Assembly: GCA_023393045.1 (NCBI GenBank)
Contig: JAEWMV010000151.1
Coordinates: 1-16,766 of the forward strand
Source of the DNA: Bacillota bacterium
GTDB taxonomy: Bacteria > Bacillota > Clostridia > Christensenellales > CAG-138
Reading direction: 5' to 3'
Length of the DNA: 16,766 nucleotides
The position numbers and the translations under genes were made by a program. Under the pieces are notes generated by a model. That model did not search any database, was not told the origin of the DNA, and saw only the letters and a list, made by a program, of their open reading frames with translations. Below, in pieces: positions 13,062-16,766 of this stretch (its first letter is position 1; the number at the start of each line of letters is the position of its first letter).

Positions 13062-14111
13062 TTGCACGCAAAAGCAAGAACGGCCATAGTATCCGCCGTG
13101 TGCGCGGCGCTGTGCTACGGGGCGAGCGCCCCGCTTTCAAAGCTGCTTTTGGCGGAGCTTCCGCCCGCCTTTATGGCCTCCCTGCTGTATCTGGGCGCGG
13201 GCTTGGGCATGGCGGCGATTGTGCTGGCAAGAAAGATCGGGCGCGGCGAACAAAAGGAAGCGCGCATGACAAAGGCGGAACTGCCCTATATCATCGGCAT
13301 GATCGTGCTGGACATCGCAGCGCCCGTGCTGCTCATGTTCGGGCTTACCATGACGACGCCCGCGAACGCGTCGCTCCTCAATAACTTTGAAATCGTCGCC
13401 ACCTCCCTCATCGCCCTGTTTATATTTAAGGAAGCCATCGGCAAACGCATGTGGCTGGCAATCGCTCTGATCACCGTTTCAAGCCTTATTCTGTCCTTTG
13501 AGGACATCGGCAGCCTGTCGTTTTCCCCGGGTTCTCTTCTGGTCGCCCTCGCCTGCGTGTGCTGGGGGCTTGAAAACAATTGCACGCGGATGCTTTCCAT
13601 GAAAGACCCGGTTCAGATCGTGGTCGTCAAGGGGCTGGGCTCCGGCGTCGGGTCGCTTATCATCGCCCTCGCTACGCGGGCGCTAAGCCTGAATGTTCTC
13701 TACATCGCACTGGCCCTTCTGCTCGGCTTCTTTGCCTACGGTTTGAGCATTTACTTTTATATCCTCGCGCAGCGCGAGCTTGGGGCGGCGCGCACCAGCG
13801 CGTATTACGCGGTGGCCCCGTTTATAGGCGTAGGCCTGTCATTCCTCGTATACGGGCAGCCGGTCACCGTCTCTTTCGTTGCGGCCTGCGCCATCATGCT
13901 CTTGGGCGCGTATTTTGCGGCGGTGGAGCGCCACACCCACCCGCATACGCATGAGGCCATGGAGCATGAGCACCGCCACAGCCATCACGACGGCCATCAT
14001 GAGCACGCGCATGACTTTCCCGTGAAGGAACACAGCCATATGCACAGGCACGAAGCCCTAACCCATACGCACTTCCACACCCCGGACACGCATCACGCAC
14101 ATACGCACTGA
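13062..14111 (+). CDS. DMT/EamA family transporter with histidine-rich C-terminal tail
   Basis: 349 residues from TTG 13062. Ten hydrophobic segments in two EamA repeats: first repeat from 'AIVSAVCAALCYGASAPLSKLLL' through 'LILSFEDIGSLSF', second from 'GSLLVALACVCWGLENNCTR' through 'ACAIMLLGAYFAAVE'. The last 62 residues (288-349) contain 24 histidines in HxH, HH and HEH patterns, not part of the membrane fold; such tails bind Zn, Ni or Co ions. The protein probably exports or imports a small metabolite or metal ion at the cytoplasmic membrane; the tail makes metal handling the leading idea. TTG is chosen because GGAGG (13049-13053) ends 8 nt before it and an in-frame ATG at 13017 precedes the predicted transcript start. 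Confidence 0.87.
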   Translation: MHAKARTAIVSAVCAALCYGASAPLSKLLLAELPPAFMASLLYLGAGLGMAAIVLARKIGRGEQKEARMTKAELPYIIGMIVLDIAAPVLLMFGLTMTTPANASLLNNFEIVATSLIALFIFKEAIGKRMWLAIALITVSSLILSFEDIGSLSFSPGSLLVALACVCWGLENNCTRMLSMKDPVQIVVVKGLGSGVGSLIIALATRALSLNVLYIALALLLGFFAYGLSIYFYILAQRELGAARTSAYYAVAPFIGVGLSFLVYGQPVTVSFVAACAIMLLGAYFAAVERHTHPHTHEAMEHEHRHSHHDGHHEHAHDFPVKEHSHMHRHEALTHTHFHTPDTHHAHTH

Positions 14112-14144
14112 GCGGTCGTGCCGCAGAGCAAATATAGGTATAAA

Positions 14145-14166
14145 AACGCCCGCGCAAGCGGGCGTT
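14145..14166. terminator. Bidirectional terminator between DMT transporter and OTC genes
   Basis: Perfect 9-bp stem AACGCCCGC / GCGGGCGTT with a GCAA loop. On the minus strand the stem runs into TTTTTA, a good terminator for the carbamoyltransferase gene; on the plus strand the T tract is broken. Confidence 0.85.
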
Positions 14167-14180
14167 CTCATTGTGCAGTT

Positions 14181-14208
14181 ATTCACTATTCACTGTTAGC
14201 TGTTAGCT
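14181..14208. repeat. Two tandem heptamer duplications
   Basis: ATTCACT twice (14181-14194) followed directly by GTTAGCT twice (14195-14208), ending a few bases after the carbamoyltransferase stop. Confidence 0.8.
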
Positions 14209-14211
14209 AAA

Positions 14212-15204
14212 TCATTGCCTTCCAATCGTCGCCACCATGATGGCCTTGATGGTGTGCATGCGGTTTTCCGCCTCGTCGAACACCTTGGAGCCGGAGGAAC
14301 GGAACACCTCGTCGCTGACTTCCATCTCGGTGAGGCCGTACTTCTCATGGATCTCGCGGCCCACGCTGGTCTCAAGGTCGTGGAAGCTGGGCAGGCAGTG
14401 CAAGAAGATGCAATCCGGATTGCCGGTCTTCTCCATCAGCGCGCGGTCCACGCGGTAGACCTTGAGCAGGCGGATGCGCTCCTCAAACTGCGCCTCCTCG
14501 CCCATGGACACCCACACGTCCGTATAGATGGCGTCCGCGCCCTTGACCGCCGCAAGGTCGTCGGAAAACTCGATGACCGCGCCGGTTTCTTTGGCGACTT
14601 CGCGCATTTCGGCCACGAGCTTTTCGTCCGGGAAAAGGGCCTTGGGCGCGACGCCCACGAAGTGCATACCCATCTTGGCAGCGCCGATCATGAGGGCGTT
14701 GCCCATGTTGTTGCGCGCGTCGCCCACGAAGCAGAGCTTCACTTTGTTGAGGGGTTTGTGCACATGCTCCTCGATGGTCATGAAGTCCGCCAGAATCTGC
14801 GTGGGATGGTCGAGGTCGGTGAGGCCGTTCCACACGGGTACGCCGCTGAATTTGGCGAGCGTCTCCACGTCGCTCTGCTTATAGCCGCGGTACTCGATGC
14901 CGTCGTAATAGCGGCCGAGCACCCGCGCGGTATCCTCGAGGGATTCCTTCTTGCCCATCTGGGAGTTGGAGAGGAAGGTGCAGCACGCGCCCTCGTCATA
15001 GGCTGCCACCTCGAACGCGCAGCGCGTGCGGGTGGAGGTCTTTTCGAAGAGCAGCACGATGTTCCTGCCCGCGAGCAGGTCGCCGCGGACGCCCGCGCGC
15101 TTTTTCGCCTTGAGGTCATGCGAAAGGTCGAGGAGGTAGCGTATCTCCTCCGGGGTGAAATCCTTGAGGGTTAAGAGGGATCTTCCTTTGAGATTGACTG
15201 GCAT
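14212..15204 (-). CDS. argF/arcB: Ornithine carbamoyltransferase
   Basis: 330 residues, the full usual length. Carbamoyl-phosphate site STRTR (57-61), HPTQ (133-136), ornithine-loop 'VSMG' (232-235) and the catalytic HCLP (269-272) are all intact. The enzyme joins carbamoyl phosphate and ornithine to citrulline, or runs backwards in the arginine deiminase pathway. The overall pattern ('DGIEYRG', 'PVWNGLTD', 'ENRMHTIKAIMVATIG') is closer to catabolic ArcB-type proteins than to short anabolic ArgF, but direction cannot be proven. AAAGGAG ends 8 nt before ATG 15204. It follows ornithine racemase by 40 nt on the same strand, and a near-consensus ARG box covers that gap, so ArgR/AhrC-type control by arginine is likely. 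Confidence 0.96.
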   Translation of the reverse strand: MPVNLKGRSLLTLKDFTPEEIRYLLDLSHDLKAKKRAGVRGDLLAGRNIVLLFEKTSTRTRCAFEVAAYDEGACCTFLSNSQMGKKESLEDTARVLGRYYDGIEYRGYKQSDVETLAKFSGVPVWNGLTDLDHPTQILADFMTIEEHVHKPLNKVKLCFVGDARNNMGNALMIGAAKMGMHFVGVAPKALFPDEKLVAEMREVAKETGAVIEFSDDLAAVKGADAIYTDVWVSMGEEAQFEERIRLLKVYRVDRALMEKTGNPDCIFLHCLPSFHDLETSVGREIHEKYGLTEMEVSDEVFRSSGSKVFDEAENRMHTIKAIMVATIGRQ

Positions 15205-15231
15205 TATTGCTTCTCCTTTGTTCGTATTGAT

Positions 15232-15249
15232 GGTGTATAAAAATTCAAT
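15232..15249 (-). promoter_or_regulatory. ARG box (ArgR/AhrC operator) upstream of ornithine carbamoyltransferase
   Basis: TGTATAAAAATTCA (15234-15247, plus strand) matches the palindromic core TGAATWWWWATTCA at 13 of 14 positions. It overlaps the racemase stop codon and lies about 28 nt before the carbamoyltransferase start. No strong promoter is visible beside it. Confidence 0.5.
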
Positions 15250-16324
15250 TGTTTTCGTTTATATACTCGCGATATACATACGCGCTCGTGAAGGCGCGAA
15301 GCAGCGCGCCGTAGTCCGGCCTAAAGGAAAGGACGGAGCCGACCCCATAGCGCCCTTTCGCGGCGCGCGTGAGGTCGAGGAGGAGGTGGTCGGAGCTTGC
15401 GCCGAGTATGGACACGTCCGCGTCGCGCGGGACAAGGCCGTCCGGCGCGACGTCCTGCCTGCCCACGGCGCATATGCCGCGCAACTGCTCCCCGCAATCC
15501 TCAAAGCTGACCCGCTCGCCAAAGGCGTTGAGGCCGCTCGTCCCCACGGGCTTGCTGGGTTTTGCTTTTACTTCCACAAGCTGCGCCTCAAGCGTGAAGC
15601 AATCCGGATAAAAGCCTTCCATCAAGGTGCCTTCCACGGTTTCGTTGCCCAAGAGATACCCCTCGCCGATGCGCAGGTGGTTGATGCCCTTTGGCAAGGT
15701 GCCGTTTAGGAGCATGGGCAGCGTGCTGGAGTTGCCGCCCGAAACAAGCGGGATGGGGAGGCCGGTCTCGCGCCTGAGCCATTTGGCGATTTCCACAAGG
15801 CCGCCGAGATTGCCCTCGTCCGGCACGATGCCGCCAAAGCAGGTGAGGTTCACGCCCACGCCGTAAAGCTCGAGCATATCCTCTTCCATCACGGCGCGCG
15901 CGAGCGCGAGGATACCGTCTCGATCTTCAAAAAACACGCCCTCGCGCAGATCGCCCATGTCCACCATGAGCACGACTTTGTGGCGGCGGTTCTGCTCCTT
16001 TGCCGCCTCGCCCAGCAGGCGCACGGTGGCAATTTCGCTTTGCTGGCTCACCTCGCTGTGGGCCACCACGTCCGCGGCTTCCCACGGCTGCGCTATACGG
16101 AGGAGGTATCTTGGCTTCCTGCTCTTTATGGAGGCGAGGTTCATAAGGCGCGAGTCCGCAAAATAATCCGCCCCGCTTTCCTCAATGACGGACACGATGC
16201 GCGCGTCCGCGCAGACGCACTTGGTCACGATGGCGCATGCGCACATAGCGCCGTGGCAGAGGGCGGCGACGCGCTCCACATTGTGCTTGAGTTTGGCTAA
16301 ATCCGTTACGATGCGCGGATACAT
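15245..16324 (-). CDS. orr: Ornithine racemase (alanine racemase-like PLP enzyme)
   Basis: 359 residues, an alanine-racemase-type barrel with C-terminal domain. Lys35 in 'AIVTKCVCAD' is the PLP-binding lysine; 'ADSRLMNL', 'VVLMVDMGDLREG', 'GVNLTCFGG', 'VSGGNSSTL', 'LRIGEGYLLG', 'FTLEAQLVEVKAKPS' and 'ILGASSDHLLLD' follow the ornithine racemase family of amino-acid-fermenting Clostridia. The reaction, L- to D-ornithine, starts the oxidative branch of ornithine fermentation. AGGAGG ends 4 nt before ATG 16324; the preceding gene ends 11 nt upstream and encodes a GlmL/MutL-like protein, which supports this role over a general alanine racemase. Specificity remains inferred. Confidence 0.87.
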   Translation of the reverse strand: MYPRIVTDLAKLKHNVERVAALCHGAMCACAIVTKCVCADARIVSVIEESGADYFADSRLMNLASIKSRKPRYLLRIAQPWEAADVVAHSEVSQQSEIATVRLLGEAAKEQNRRHKVVLMVDMGDLREGVFFEDRDGILALARAVMEEDMLELYGVGVNLTCFGGIVPDEGNLGGLVEIAKWLRRETGLPIPLVSGGNSSTLPMLLNGTLPKGINHLRIGEGYLLGNETVEGTLMEGFYPDCFTLEAQLVEVKAKPSKPVGTSGLNAFGERVSFEDCGEQLRGICAVGRQDVAPDGLVPRDADVSILGASSDHLLLDLTRAAKGRYGVGSVLSFRPDYGALLRAFTSAYVYREYINENN

Positions 16325-16335
16325 TTTGCCTCCTG

Positions 16336-16766
16336 CTATTTTACGTCGAGCGCGAGGCTCTGCCGAAGCAGCTTGAGCGCAGCCTCGGGATAGTGCTTGC
16401 TCAGCACGCCAAGCGACGCCATGATGTATTCATCGTCAAACAAAAGCCGAAGCTCGCCGGGCTTGGGGTAGAGCATCATGCCGGAAGAATTGCAGTCCGC
16501 GATGGCGCGAAGCAGCGCCTCCCTGTGCGGAAGCCTTGTGAGCGCGCCGCCCGTGCCCACGATGGTCTTCACCGCCGTGAGGTCCTTCCCCTCGGCGATG
16601 GTACGCCTGCCCGACGGGGTATAGAGGTAGCGAAGCGCGCCCGCGTGGCGCTCCAAGGCGCGTATACCCGCCTCGCGGCAGAGGCGCTCTGTCAATATAA
16701 ACTGCTCCGCCGTTTCGGGTATGGGTTTATAATCCGCCAAAACCGCCGCGACGTCAAGCTTCAATT
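16336..16766 (-). CDS. GlmL/MutL-like mutase reactivase, C-terminal fragment
   Basis: The 3' 143 codons of a gene whose 5' end lies beyond the window. The segment 'VKTIVGTGGALTRLP' is the phosphate-2 loop region of ASKHA-fold ATPases, and 'FDDEYIMASLGVLSKHYPEAAL' is the typical ending of GlmL/MutL proteins, accessory to B12-dependent aminomutases such as glutamate mutase. Such chaperones exchange damaged cobalamin. Next to ornithine racemase the probable client is D-ornithine 4,5-aminomutase (OraSE), expected upstream outside this window. Family members are about 450-480 residues, so roughly two thirds is missing here. Glutamate mutase is the alternative client. Confidence 0.83.
   Translation of the reverse strand, partial: LKLDVAAVLADYKPIPETAEQFILTERLCREAGIRALERHAGALRYLYTPSGRRTIAEGKDLTAVKTIVGTGGALTRLPHREALLRAIADCNSSGMMLYPKPGELRLLFDDEYIMASLGVLSKHYPEAALKLLRQSLALDVK

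Noticed and set aside
1..16766. CRISPR arrays, tRNA or rRNA genes, complete insertion sequences
   Set aside because: None seen: no regularly spaced repeats, no cloverleaf or rRNA-like segments, no transposase frames.

Overview
The window reads as a GC-rich, gene-dense piece of a low-G+C-type phylum member with high GC, i.e. a Clostridia-like member of the Bacillota. Evidence: LytR-CpsA-Psr protein, two Gram-positive-style signal peptidase I genes, DUF951, a QueT-type transporter, strong AGGAGG ribosome binding sites, TTGACA/TATAAT promoters, and an ornithine racemase / GlmL-like pair typical of anaerobic amino-acid fermenters. The genus cannot be named from the sequence.

Layout. (1) 2-250: the end of an M55 D-aminopeptidase and its terminator, then a REP-like palindrome. 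(2) 460-1845 (-): an APC amino acid permease. (3) 2075-4000 (+): a cytoplasmic GH13 alpha-glucan hydrolase, then a small operon of a DUF1858 redox-disulfide protein and a QueT-family transporter (4056-4732). (4) 4721-8447 (-): a cell-envelope cluster: LCP protein, MscS channel, DUF951, an intact signal peptidase I, and directly behind it a paralogue that has lost both catalytic residues. (5) 8582-11067 (-): the most unusual block. A SARP/BTAD transcription regulator with a C-terminal degenerate GGDEF-like domain lies upstream of a c-di-GMP-I riboswitch with an intrinsic terminator, which leads into a minimal nucleotidyltransferase / HEPN gene pair. TGTAAC/GTTACA inverted repeats sit in the promoter of the regulator and just upstream of the riboswitch promoter. 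(6) 11326-12870 (+): a lipoprotein fusing a ComEC-like metallo-beta-lactamase domain to a VanY-type D,D-carboxypeptidase domain. (7) 13062-14111 (+): a DMT/EamA transporter with a 24-histidine tail. (8) 14212-16766 (-): ornithine carbamoyltransferase, ornithine racemase and the end of a GlmL/MutL-like reactivase, with a near-consensus ARG box between racemase and carbamoyltransferase.

How parts fit together. Block 5 can be read as a second-messenger-gated module: the regulator may act at the TGTAAC repeats, and the riboswitch adds c-di-GMP-dependent termination. Antiterminator pairing visible in the sequence suggests ligand turns the nucleotidyltransferase/HEPN pair OFF. Block 8 fits arginine/citrulline to ornithine to D-ornithine fermentation. 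Several promoters place TATAAT only 6-10 nt before the start codon, suggesting leaderless mRNAs. All functional statements rest on motif recognition by eye; no searches were run.
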